Shown here one piece after another: positions 16,085 through 23,872 of a stretch of DNA of 64,000 nucleotides. Both the position numbers and the translations under genes were made by a program. The notes beneath the pieces are model-generated. The model made no database searches. It was not told the origin of the DNA and saw only the letters and a program-made list of their open reading frames with translations. The stretch covers positions 1 through 64,000 of the forward strand of contig JACTMU010000083.1 in the NCBI GenBank assembly GCA_014584465.1, in the 5' to 3' direction. The first letter of the stretch is position 1, and each line of letters starts with the position of its first letter. This DNA comes from Pseudomonadota bacterium. Its GTDB lineage: Bacteria > Bdellovibrionota > Bdellovibrionia > Bdellovibrionales > JACTMU01.

Positions 16085-17870
16085 CTGGACTCTTTGCTTT
16101 CTCCTCTCTCTTGGATCGCTTACAGGAGCGTGGGAGGTGGTGGTCTGGGCTTCGGAGGCCGAAAATCGAGAGAGTGTTCATGTTGAGAGTTCAAGAGACT
16201 CTGTGGTCAATCAGCTCTTTGTCTACAAGCGATCTCCCTTTTTGATTCGTCTCTTTCGAAACTATCAAAATCGATTTACCTTTTCTCTGTGTGAGGAGAC
16301 CGAGAATCCCTACAGCCTCAATGGGTGCCAAACAGCGCTTGGCAGGATTGAGGGCTACACCATTGAAGATCTGACTCAAATGACTCAACAGGAGGGTGGA
16401 CTGGTTCTCTCCCATCCAAAGGCAACCATTCACCTTAAGGCCTCAGATAAGGATGCGGATCTGATCTCTGTAATCTATGCACCCCCTACAGCAGTGGAGG
16501 GGGGTTCTGGAGATGGATCAGAAAACCAGACTTCCTCCGAGGATCGAGGTGCTGAGCTCAGCCGTTCTGAAATCAGCGAATATGGGCGTGGGAAAGTTGG
16601 GTTGATTCGATTTGATGAGATCCTCACAGGTGAGGTGTTGGAGGTGGTGAAGCAGGATTCCCGCATTCGACTTCGCATGTGCGGGGCCAATGGATGTGCG
16701 GAGGTTGGGAGTTCCTCGGGGTATCTTCAAGAAGAGATACTTCCTCCGAGAAAAGTCTATGCCCAAAAGGGATATGAGTTTCAAGATGGAAGTCGGCGGA
16801 CCATCTCGTTTTTTCGTGAGAGAAAAAAGAGTGTCCGAGTCTATTACTGCCAAGATGGAGACCAAGATTGTCAAGAGATCGGAGTGCAAGGTGGTTATAG
16901 AGAGAAGGACCTCTTTGAGCAAAGAGATTTTGGAACTCTTAAAGTGCACTCAAAGTACAGTCCACCGAAATTGATTCTCTTTAAGAGAAAAAAGGGTGCC
17001 GAGTCCGTGCAATATTGTGACGCCGGGGCCGTTCACCTTAGAAGATTTGTGATGCGAAAGTGTTTTGCAGTGGAGGATTCCGACCCTCAATTGATCAGCT
17101 CGATCCATCAAAGGCTTGAGCGTGAGAGACGGATTGATCTGCCGCTGGCAGGGTACCGTCTACGCTTTTTGAGATTTGAAAGGATTGAAGCCACACAGAG
17201 TGTAAGGGCCTCCATTCACACTTGTAAGAACATGGCGGATTTTATGGTGCGGAAGGGTTGTGAAGTCATCTACGAAAGTTCTTTGGTCAAACTGGGAGAT
17301 TTTAAGAAGATCAAGAAGATCGACTTGACCCCATCCAAAATGATCGACGAGTACATCAAAGTCGCCATTGTCGAGCAGACGGGTGTTGTGACCTACAAGA
17401 TTTGTCAGAGGTGGGATGAGACGGAGATCTGTGAGTTTCTGGGAAGTCCCAAAGGATATTTGCTCTCGACCATCTTAAATATTCCAAAGGAGGGTTGGAT
17501 CACTGCCGCTGCAAAGATGGGATTTTCGACGGCAGGGACTGGCCTTTTGACGTGGATGACTGTCAGATCAGTTGCGAAACGCTTTGTGAGGATAGCCCAA
17601 AAGGCCGCAGGTTGGTTTGGAACAGCCTACACTTTCGTGCTCCTTCCATTGACGGCGTGGTCCATTGGGGAGACAGTTTGGACGGGTTACAACAGCATTT
17701 CAACGGGTGTGGCAGCTTCATATCTTAAGCCTCCCAAGCACTTTGACGGCCAAGGTGTCAGGAAGTCTCTGACCATTATGGAGATGCAGGGGTATCTTCT
17801 AAAGGCACTCAACGTCCGAAAGGATTCTACAGGGAGCATCTACTACGTTTCTCAGGATGGGCCAAAGTGA
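16077..17870 (+). CDS. exported protein with six paired-cysteine repeats and C-terminal hydrophobic segments
   Basis: No known family recognised. Numbering from an upstream in-frame ATG (16062), cysteine pairs occur at 77/89, 207/212, 263/270, 319/334, 388/400 and 448/457. Each first Cys ends a beta-like run (FTFSLC, IRLRMC, VRVYYC, SVQYC, SIHTC, TYKIC). In at least four repeats the second Cys is followed by a hydrophobic-Gly stretch and a GY (IEGYTIEDL, SSGYLQEEIL, QGGYREKDL, PKGYLLSTIL). This suggests a small disulfide-bonded beta module used six times. An N-terminal signal (LCFLLSLGSLTGAW) and two hydrophobic segments near residues 480-500 and 515-540 suggest export and membrane anchoring. 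ATG at 16077 overlaps the previous stop. Confidence 0.8.
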   Translation: MSSWTLCFLLSLGSLTGAWEVVVWASEAENRESVHVESSRDSVVNQLFVYKRSPFLIRLFRNYQNRFTFSLCEETENPYSLNGCQTALGRIEGYTIEDLTQMTQQEGGLVLSHPKATIHLKASDKDADLISVIYAPPTAVEGGSGDGSENQTSSEDRGAELSRSEISEYGRGKVGLIRFDEILTGEVLEVVKQDSRIRLRMCGANGCAEVGSSSGYLQEEILPPRKVYAQKGYEFQDGSRRTISFFRERKKSVRVYYCQDGDQDCQEIGVQGGYREKDLFEQRDFGTLKVHSKYSPPKLILFKRKKGAESVQYCDAGAVHLRRFVMRKCFAVEDSDPQLISSIHQRLERERRIDLPLAGYRLRFLRFERIEATQSVRASIHTCKNMADFMVRKGCEVIYESSLVKLGDFKKIKKIDLTPSKMIDEYIKVAIVEQTGVVTYKICQRWDETEICEFLGSPKGYLLSTILNIPKEGWITAAAKMGFSTAGTGLLTWMTVRSVAKRFVRIAQKAAGWFGTAYTFVLLPLTAWSIGETVWTGYNSISTGVAASYLKPPKHFDGQGVRKSLTIMEMQGYLLKALNVRKDSTGSIYYVSQDGPK

Positions 17871-18715
17871 GATTTTTCTTCTCGTTTTTGATTCTAACTC
17901 TTTTTAGCTCACTTTCGAACTCAAAGGTGGTCGAAAATGCTCAATCGACAAGTCGTTACAGACTTTCAAAGGAGAGCTTTGATCGAAGCTGGTCGATTCG
18001 CCTGCACACTTCGCAGTTCTCCTATTTTGAACCCGATGTGATGTCGGAATCGGGACTGCTCTACGGTTTTGAGGTTCAATGGACCAAGGAACTTCTAAGT
18101 AGATCCGATCTCGCTCTTCAGATTGGCCTTGAATATCAGAGTGGAAGAATTCAATATGAGGGATCGCTGGTCTCCGTTGAAGATCCAAATGCTCAACCAA
18201 TACCTCATCAGACCCATGGAGATGATCTGATCACCGATCTTCGAGCTACTGTAGGAAGAGGTTTTTCAGTGGGGAATGGTCCCTATCGAGTAAAGCCCTA
18301 CGGTGGACTTGCCTACCGGTTTCTCAAAGATCTTCCTTACGGGACGGGGGCCTATCTGCGGGAGATCTCCTACATCTATCTTCCCATGGGGGTCGTGTTG
18401 GAGACCAAACTTCGGCGAGAGTGGCAATGGGGTGCCACCTTAGAATATGATCTCTTTTTGGGTGGAATGGCAAAGAGCTACATGTTTGGTACCGTGGAGA
18501 ATCATCAATCCTCCGGGAGTGGCTTTCAATTGAGCTTTGACTTGCGTCGAAAACTCTCCTTTGGACAACTTCTGATCTCTCCCTACTATCGCTTTTGGAA
18601 GGTGGAAGATTCAGAAAAAGATGTGGGGAGTGACCCTGAAGTAGGGGAGGTGGTTTTCACTGAACCCAAGAACCATTCGCAAATGACCGGAGTTCTGGTG
18701 GGGTTTGAACTCTAG
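17867..18715 (+). CDS. outer-membrane beta-barrel protein, last gene of the Cys-repeat operon
   Basis: The 282-residue product has a short signal peptide (FFFSFLILTLFSSLSNS). It then shows regularly spaced amphipathic strands such as SWSIRLHTSQFSYF, LYGFEVQWTKEL, LALQIGLEYQSG and VKPYGGLAYRF, ending in a strand TGVLVGFEL. Length and pattern fit an 8-12-stranded barrel. It starts with GTG overlapping the preceding TGA (GTGA). Together with the Cys-repeat protein and the first exported protein it probably forms one envelope assembly, with this as the outer-membrane part. That is inference from gene order. Confidence 0.8.
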   Translation: MRFFFSFLILTLFSSLSNSKVVENAQSTSRYRLSKESFDRSWSIRLHTSQFSYFEPDVMSESGLLYGFEVQWTKELLSRSDLALQIGLEYQSGRIQYEGSLVSVEDPNAQPIPHQTHGDDLITDLRATVGRGFSVGNGPYRVKPYGGLAYRFLKDLPYGTGAYLREISYIYLPMGVVLETKLRREWQWGATLEYDLFLGGMAKSYMFGTVENHQSSGSGFQLSFDLRRKLSFGQLLISPYYRFWKVEDSEKDVGSDPEVGEVVFTEPKNHSQMTGVLVGFEL

Positions 18716-18716
18716 C

Positions 18717-18740
18717 CCTAGATCTAGATCTAGATCTAGG
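18717..18740. repeat. 24-bp perfect palindrome built of AGATCT units
   Basis: Directly after the barrel gene the hexamer AGATCT, itself a palindrome, is repeated in tandem so that 18717-18740 reads identically on both strands. No T-run follows, so it is not an ordinary intrinsic terminator. It may be a slippage-generated microsatellite or a protein-binding site. Confidence 0.85.
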
Positions 18741-18917
18741 ATCCAGGTGCAAACGCTGCTTTTGGTTCATGGTCGAAACGAATTCAAGTCAGACACTCTT
18801 TAGCCTAAGGAGAAAGAGACCGATATCTCTTCTATAAACTCTGCCTGTGGATGGTTTTGCAAGCTGCCGCTGCGACGGTCTGGATTTCAGCGGCAATGAG
18901 TCTTGTGGGGGGACTTT

Positions 18918-20675
18918 ATGATAGCTCGATGGACATTGGCAATGATTCTCGGCGGAATTCTTCTCACGCTTTTGGTTTATCAGAACTGCACTCCCGTTCG
19001 TCTCTCTCGCAACATTCCCAGTGAGAACAAAGATTTGGATGTTGAGTTTTGTGTCCAGCCCCCAACTTCGGAGGAGTTTTATCGGAAGGTTCTCTTTGTT
19101 GTGGACAAATCAGGTAGCAACCAAATGGGTGGAACGGGCAGTGATCCTGACTACCAAAGAAGAGCCGGGAGCATCGAGGCCTTCTTTGAGGAGATTTCAA
19201 ACATCGACAATCTCGATTTTTACAGGTGGGGCCTCATTACATTTGGTTTCGATCCAGTGCAGGCGAGAGCCTACACCAACGATGGGTCCGAACTCAATCC
19301 TCGTTTCGTAGGGGTGGATGAGATGAAGGGTGCGATTGCCAGGTTGTGGAACCGCGACAACAACCCAGCCGATGAGGACACCGGCTGCACTCCCTATGTT
19401 GAGGCATTGGAACTTGCGCGTACGGCGATTGCAAGAGATATGGAGTTAAATCCTGATCAAAATGTGATCTACAATGTCTTCTTTCTTTCTGATGGAAGAC
19501 CCTCGACACCGAACGCAGAAGAAAAGGGATGTGAAGAAGACTATGTTTACGACAGTCCCGATGATCGCTACCTAAGCGCCGTGAGGAATCTTGTAAATCA
19601 GAAGAAGGAGTCGGTTTTTCTTAGCACCTACTACTACTACAATGGTGGTGGTTATGATGGCCAAGCTGCGGATGGACTTCGCTACATGTCAGAAGCAGGT
19701 GGAGGCAAGTTCACAGACCTTGGAACGGCTCAAAGAATTGAGTTTGAAGAGGTCAAGGTGGGGCGCTACACCATGCCATGGAAGATCAGGAGATTTGTGA
19801 GCGTCAATTTGAATTCGGGATTTTGTGAGGATGGCACCATTGACAGCGATTCCGACGCCGATGGAATCTGCGATCGGGATGAAGAAGGTTACAATGATGA
19901 TTCCAAGATGCTCGAATTGATCAAGAAACGAGGTCTTGAAGGAAAACTCTTTGACCCGATTCAAAGAAACTCATTTTCAAAAAACTACTCGGATCTCTTT
20001 ACACTTCAGTTCTTCTTGAAAACCGACAGTGGCGAAACTTTGGACTGTACAAAGAGCAAGAGTGATCTTGATGGCGATCTTCTCAATGAGTGCGAGGAGT
20101 TTGTTTTATTTGACCAAAATGCAAACAGCCTGCCGGGCACGAACTGGTTTTCGGATGCGATCTTCGCAGATTCTCAAAATCCAGACTCGGACGGCGACGG
20201 CTTTATCGACGTGATGGAGTTTTTTACATTAGGTTATCGAAGCTCTTCGGTGGACTACAGCAACATTGATCGAACCCTTGACGGGACCGATGTGAGAATT
20301 GAGAACGTTCTCGCCAAACACATGAACCCTCGTGACAAATCTCACAAGTGGGGTGAAGACAACTATGATCCCTATCTTTTCGAAAGGGGCTTGAGTGATA
20401 GGTCGACCTACTGTTATAACTTTTCTCAGGAGCACTTGGCGATCTATCCCACTAAGGCAGTCACTTTGAACCAGGTCAGTGAGAATGAGAACCTTGTTCA
20501 CGGTGAGAACGAGAATGTGATACTCACCTACTACATTGCGGTGCCTGATGGGGATCAGCTCTCCAAAGGGGCCTACTTCTACACATTTGAAAAAGCCAAA
20601 TATGGTGACGACAACAAGAATCATCGAGTCGATGTTCGAAAACTCAATGAGTACATTGTGCCCGATTTTCGATAG
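18918..20675 (+). CDS. vWA-domain lipoprotein with calcium-binding Asp repeats, CglD-like architecture
   Basis: ATG at 18918 follows GGGGGG. A membrane signal ends in LLVYQNC (Cys24), an unusual lipobox with Tyr-Gln-Asn before the Cys; a similar motif ends the micro-lipoprotein at 27963-28043. The vWA domain begins LFVVDKSGSN (D63-x-S65-x-S67, the MIDAS metal site) and includes FFLSDGRPS. Further on are Asp-rich repeats of thrombospondin type-3/EF-hand style: DSDSDADGICDRDEEGYN, SDLDGDLLNECEE and DSDGDGFIDVMEF. A vWA lipoprotein with such repeats is the layout of Myxococcus CglD, required for gliding. Given the Glt/Agl cluster at 55422-64000, a role in surface adhesion or motility is a reasonable inference. 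Confidence 0.8.
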   Translation: MIARWTLAMILGGILLTLLVYQNCTPVRLSRNIPSENKDLDVEFCVQPPTSEEFYRKVLFVVDKSGSNQMGGTGSDPDYQRRAGSIEAFFEEISNIDNLDFYRWGLITFGFDPVQARAYTNDGSELNPRFVGVDEMKGAIARLWNRDNNPADEDTGCTPYVEALELARTAIARDMELNPDQNVIYNVFFLSDGRPSTPNAEEKGCEEDYVYDSPDDRYLSAVRNLVNQKKESVFLSTYYYYNGGGYDGQAADGLRYMSEAGGGKFTDLGTAQRIEFEEVKVGRYTMPWKIRRFVSVNLNSGFCEDGTIDSDSDADGICDRDEEGYNDDSKMLELIKKRGLEGKLFDPIQRNSFSKNYSDLFTLQFFLKTDSGETLDCTKSKSDLDGDLLNECEEFVLFDQNANSLPGTNWFSDAIFADSQNPDSDGDGFIDVMEFFTLGYRSSSVDYSNIDRTLDGTDVRIENVLAKHMNPRDKSHKWGEDNYDPYLFERGLSDRSTYCYNFSQEHLAIYPTKAVTLNQVSENENLVHGENENVILTYYIAVPDGDQLSKGAYFYTFEKAKYGDDNKNHRVDVRKLNEYIVPDFR

Positions 20676-20690
20676 ACAAGGAGGTTGAAA

Positions 20691-20951
20691 ATGTTTCGAT
20701 ATTTCATAGTAAGTTTGATCGTTTTCTTTGTGGATGTGGGTTGGTCGACCCAAAAGATGGATCTTGATGACGTGAAGATCAAGGGGGAACTTCATGGAGA
20801 CGGACGTCTTAAAGTGATCGGTCGACAAGAGACTCAGATCAAAGATTATGTAAAATTTCGTCGACACTATCGATCCGAAATCGTGGAGGCTCTACCTCGG
20901 CCTCAGCCCCAAATCAAATATTATGGGAATAAGGCTCTTCAGAAGAATTAG
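20691..20951 (+). CDS. small exported protein downstream of the vWA lipoprotein
   Basis: ATG at 20691 has a near-perfect AGGAGG 6 bp upstream and lies 15 bp after the vWA gene stop, so the two are co-transcribed. The 86-residue product has an N-terminal signal (FRYFIVSLIVFFVDVGWS). A highly charged mature part follows, with MDLDDVKIKGELHGDGRLK, then QIKDYVKFRRHYRSEIVE. I do not recognise a named family. The strong ribosome-binding site and typical codon use support it as real. Confidence 0.75.
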   Translation: MFRYFIVSLIVFFVDVGWSTQKMDLDDVKIKGELHGDGRLKVIGRQETQIKDYVKFRRHYRSEIVEALPRPQPQIKYYGNKALQKN

Positions 20952-21152
20952 TGGGCTAAAAGTGATTACCTGTTATCAAAAAAATATTTTGCCCAAAAAA
21001 CCGTCCGAGTCCAACCGCTACTTTGCTTTCACCTACAAAAGACTTACGACTTTCTAGGGGTATCGTTCATACCATTCAATTCTTGAGTTCGGTTTCCCCA
21101 GCAATTGACGATCCTGCACATGGGTGGTGGGCCTCCTTAATTCACGATCTCG

Positions 21153-21288
21153 ACTTGAAACAAAGTATAGCAAATTTTTTCCACTTTTGGCAGGATCGAA
21201 CTTGCCTAAAAAACCTGAGTTATTTCAATATCTTCTGCGCGAAGGTGGAAGGGGCTGGTGTTCTTTGAAACACAACAGGGAGTCTATT
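21153..21288. repeat. left copy of ~136-bp direct repeat bracketing the PIN/RHH toxin-antitoxin pair
   Basis: 21153-21288 matches 22119-22253 in the same orientation with about eight differences by eye. The stretch 20952-21344 contains no gene. Part of the repeat (GGCAGGATCGAACTTGCC) resembles a tRNA T-arm read on the minus strand, but the stem is imperfect. Confidence 0.9.
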
Positions 21289-21344
21289 TATGGGGATAGT
21301 GTCGTTACTTGCCTTTTTACCCCTTTGAACAAGTAGCCGATAGT

Positions 21345-21767
21345 CTAAACGGGCTGAAGAGAATCCAGTCTTAGCAAAAAGCTGGATGGTGGTTCGATAA
21401 CAACGCCTTGGAAGGTCTTCAGCGGCAGCAAATGTTTTTTGTCTCCGGTCACAAGCACATCACACCCACCCATTAACGCCAATTCGAGGATAAGATTGTC
21501 CCCCTCGTGCTGAATGAAGCAGGCCTTGCCACTGGGAACAAACACGGAAGAGATTTCAGTGATGTCGACCAAGAACTGATTCACGCGCTTTTTGTTGAGG
21601 CCGAGTTTTCCAATCAAATTTCGGTGAACTTCTTGAAGAATGTGGGTGCTCGCGACCAAAAGAAAATCACGGTTAATGGCACGCTCGACGACTTTCAATG
21701 GTTTCCCACCGAAAGCGATGGCAGAGACGTAGATATTGGAGTCAAGGCAAGCTGTGATTTTCTGCAT
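21345..21767 (-). CDS. PIN-domain toxin-like ribonuclease (putative toxin of a TA pair)
   Basis: PIN-domain toxins are Mg-dependent endoribonucleases that cut tRNA or mRNA. The 140-residue product begins with ITACLDSNIYVSA, where D9 is the first acidic ligand. It keeps the others: E46 (ILQEVHRN), D90 (HEGDNLILELA) and D109 (LVTGDKKHLL). The TGDKKHLLPL stretch identifies the branch annotated as putative toxin-antitoxin toxin component, PIN family. The gene is 8 bp after its partner antitoxin on the minus strand. All four acidic residues are intact, so it should be active when released from antitoxin. Confidence 0.9.
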   Translation of the reverse strand: MQKITACLDSNIYVSAIAFGGKPLKVVERAINRDFLLVASTHILQEVHRNLIGKLGLNKKRVNQFLVDITEISSVFVPSGKACFIQHEGDNLILELALMGGCDVLVTGDKKHLLPLKTFQGVVIEPPSSFLLRLDSLQPV

Positions 21768-21775
21768 GTTGTGAC

Positions 21776-22000
21776 TTACTCCTCAAAAGGTCCCCCGAAG
21801 TTTTTGGTTGTGAGCTTCTTTTTCTTCGCAGCGCTGCGACCCTCTGAAGCCAAAGTGCGCAAATTTCTTTGAGCCTGATATTGGCGAAATGCTTCTCGAA
21901 TCAGCTCACTGATGGTTCTATGTTCTTCTTTGGCTAATTTTTCAATTTCTTTACCCATGGCGACCGGCAAGGAGATGGTTATCGTTTTTAAAGCTGGCAT
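21776..22000 (-). CDS. ribbon-helix-helix antitoxin
   Basis: The 74-residue product opens with TITISLPVAMGKEIEKLAKE and HRTISELIREAFRQY, a classic CopG/Arc-type ribbon-helix-helix (residues ~5-45). A basic, probably disordered tail (SAAKKKKLTTKNF) is suited to wrapping the toxin. It is the first gene of the pair, preceded by AGGAGG. An inverted repeat at 22015-22045 sits over the presumed promoter, consistent with the usual autorepression by the TA complex. Confidence 0.9.
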   Translation of the reverse strand: MPALKTITISLPVAMGKEIEKLAKEEHRTISELIREAFRQYQAQRNLRTLASEGRSAAKKKKLTTKNFGGPFEE

Positions 22001-22014
22001 ATCTATCCTCCTAA

Positions 22015-22045
22015 GGATAAGAATAATTCTTAATTAATCTTATCC
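22015..22045 (-). promoter_or_regulatory. inverted-repeat operator of the RHH/PIN pair
   Basis: GGATAAGA (22015-22022) and TCTTATCC (22038-22045) form an 8-bp perfect inverted repeat with a 15-bp AT-rich spacer, 15 bp upstream of the antitoxin start. Ribbon-helix-helix antitoxins usually bind such sites to repress their own operon. Confidence 0.65.
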
Positions 22046-22118
22046 TACTTATATGGGAATAGCCAGAGATTTTTTGTAGCCGTATTCAAAACTACAGTTT
22101 GAAATGCAGACGATTTGC

Positions 22119-22253
22119 ACTTGAAACAAAGTATGGCAAATTTTTTTCACTTTTGGCAGGATCGAACTTGCCTAAAAACCTAAGTCATTTCAATATCTTC
22201 TGCGCGAAGGTGGAAGGTGTTGGTGTTTTTTGAAACACAACAGGGAGTCTATT
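22119..22253. repeat. right copy of ~136-bp direct repeat
   Basis: Same-orientation partner of 21153-21288, 966 bp away at the left edge. Between this copy and the ATPase gene (22254-22390) there is no gene. A TATAAT at 22290-22295 could be a -10 element, but no matching -35 is evident. Confidence 0.9.
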
Positions 22254-22390
22254 CTTGCCTAAAACAAGGATAACAGGTCGTATATTTAGTATAATATCTT
22301 GAAAATAAGGCATAAATATGGAAATATTGATGGAAAACAGGCCATAAATCTGCCCACGTTAAGGTGGCGGGCTGACAACTTGGAGGGGGC

Positions 22391-23797
22391 ATGCTTTATA
22401 GATTTGCACTCAAGGCGTTGGAAAACTGGTTTCACGATTCAACCAGAAAACCACTGGTGATACGAGGAGCACGGCAAGTTGGGAAAACTGCGTTGGTTCG
22501 ATTGTTTTGCAAGGAGCAAAATCTTGACCTCATTGAAGTGAACCTCGAAGAGGTTCAAATTCATGAGTTTTCCAGGCCCAACTTTGATGTTCAGCGCTGT
22601 CTCAATGAAATTCTTGCTTTAACTAATAAAGATCTGAGTCCCAACACTATTCTTTTTATTGATGAGATCCAAGAAAGTCTTCAGGCGCTTAACCGATTAC
22701 GCTTTTTTTGGGAGAAGAAACCTGAGATTCCTGTTGTTGTCGCAGGAAGTCTCCTAGAAGCCAAACTGCGCACATCAAAATTGAAGGTGCCGGTTGGACG
22801 ATTAGAGTACCTTTTCTTAGGTCCTATGATCTTTAAAGAATTTCTCTTAGCGCGAGGGGAAGAAAAGCTAGTAAAACTGATAGGGCAGCTCTCGAACCAT
22901 CACGAAAATCCCATTAGTCCATCCGTACATCAAAAACTAGTTAACCATCTTACAGACTTCTTTTTCGTCGGAGGAATGCCTGAAGCTGTTCACGAGTTTG
23001 TCGAATCCGAGGGGCAGTATCTGCGGGCAAGATCGGTGCAACGGCGAGTTCTACAGTCTTACTACGATGACATTGAAAGATATGCTGGAGGTAAGCTTTC
23101 TGACGTTCTCCATGAGGTGCTTAACCGTTTGCCGAGCCAGACGGGTAGAAAAGTCATCTATAAAAACTATTCTGAAGCAAAGTCGACTTATGTCAAAGAG
23201 GCCATTGATCTCTTAGAAAGCATATTCGTCTTGCAAAAGGTCTTTCATACGAATGCTTCTGGCCTTCCGCTTAAACAGACAGAAGACCGTTCTCTTTTCA
23301 AGCTCTATCTGCTTGATGTTGGGTTATATAATTGTTCGATGGAGGTCCCGTGGTCTGACTTAAGTGGGATGACCTATGAGGATCTTCTCACTAAAGGCCA
23401 TATGGCTGAGCAATTTGTAGCTCAACACCTATTTTTGCATCAGTTTCAAATGATGCGACCAGCCACCTACTACTGGTTAAGAGACAAAGGAACTCAAAAA
23501 GCGGAAGTGGACTTCGTCATGGAATCTCATAGATCCATCTGGCCTATTGAAGTTAAATCAGGGAGTAGTGGAAGTATCAAGTCGCTGCTGCAATTCATGA
23601 GTGAACGTGAAGAAGAAACGCAGCATGCTCTTCGTTATGATCTTCAGTGGCGAGAATATTTCCGTGAGCACGTTCGTTTCAAACGGCCTACTTCTTCTAC
23701 AAAAGCAGAACATCCGATTTTCTTTTCGTTTACTCTGCATAGCCTCCCACTCTATGCTATCGGAGAAGAGCAACACTATATAGGGGCTGTCCGGTAA
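22391..23797 (+). CDS. AAA_14/DUF4143 family ATPase
   Basis: The 468-residue protein has an N-terminal P-loop ATPase (Walker A GARQVGKTALV, residues ~26-36; Walker B TILFIDEIQES; sensor VVAGSLLEAKL). The C-terminal DUF4143 region ends with KAEVDFVM, then IWPIEVKSG, which looks like a PD-(D/E)xK nuclease-type core. Family members are common, patchily distributed in bacteria and archaea, and of unknown function. It stands alone on the plus strand beside the TA cassette, consistent with an accessory patch. Codon use is more AT-rich than in the flanking core genes. Confidence 0.85.
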   Translation: MLYRFALKALENWFHDSTRKPLVIRGARQVGKTALVRLFCKEQNLDLIEVNLEEVQIHEFSRPNFDVQRCLNEILALTNKDLSPNTILFIDEIQESLQALNRLRFFWEKKPEIPVVVAGSLLEAKLRTSKLKVPVGRLEYLFLGPMIFKEFLLARGEEKLVKLIGQLSNHHENPISPSVHQKLVNHLTDFFFVGGMPEAVHEFVESEGQYLRARSVQRRVLQSYYDDIERYAGGKLSDVLHEVLNRLPSQTGRKVIYKNYSEAKSTYVKEAIDLLESIFVLQKVFHTNASGLPLKQTEDRSLFKLYLLDVGLYNCSMEVPWSDLSGMTYEDLLTKGHMAEQFVAQHLFLHQFQMMRPATYYWLRDKGTQKAEVDFVMESHRSIWPIEVKSGSSGSIKSLLQFMSEREEETQHALRYDLQWREYFREHVRFKRPTSSTKAEHPIFFSFTLHSLPLYAIGEEQHYIGAVR

Positions 23798-23872
23798 TTC
23801 GCTTTTTGATCGATTTTGATAAGTTTTTCTTATAACGAGGTGGGCCGACGAGGGGCTAAATGCTAAACTGTG

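Noticed and set aside
21186-21206. tRNA T-arm-like hairpin inside the 136-bp direct repeat.
   Set aside because: The stem has a mismatch and no acceptor or anticodon parts surround it; not reportable as a tRNA or remnant.
20968-22278. 10-bp inverted repeat ACCTGTTATC / GATAACAGGT flanking the PIN/RHH patch, as if terminal repeats of an insertion.
   Set aside because: Matches stop at 10 bp, no transposase lies between, and the direct repeats give a better boundary.
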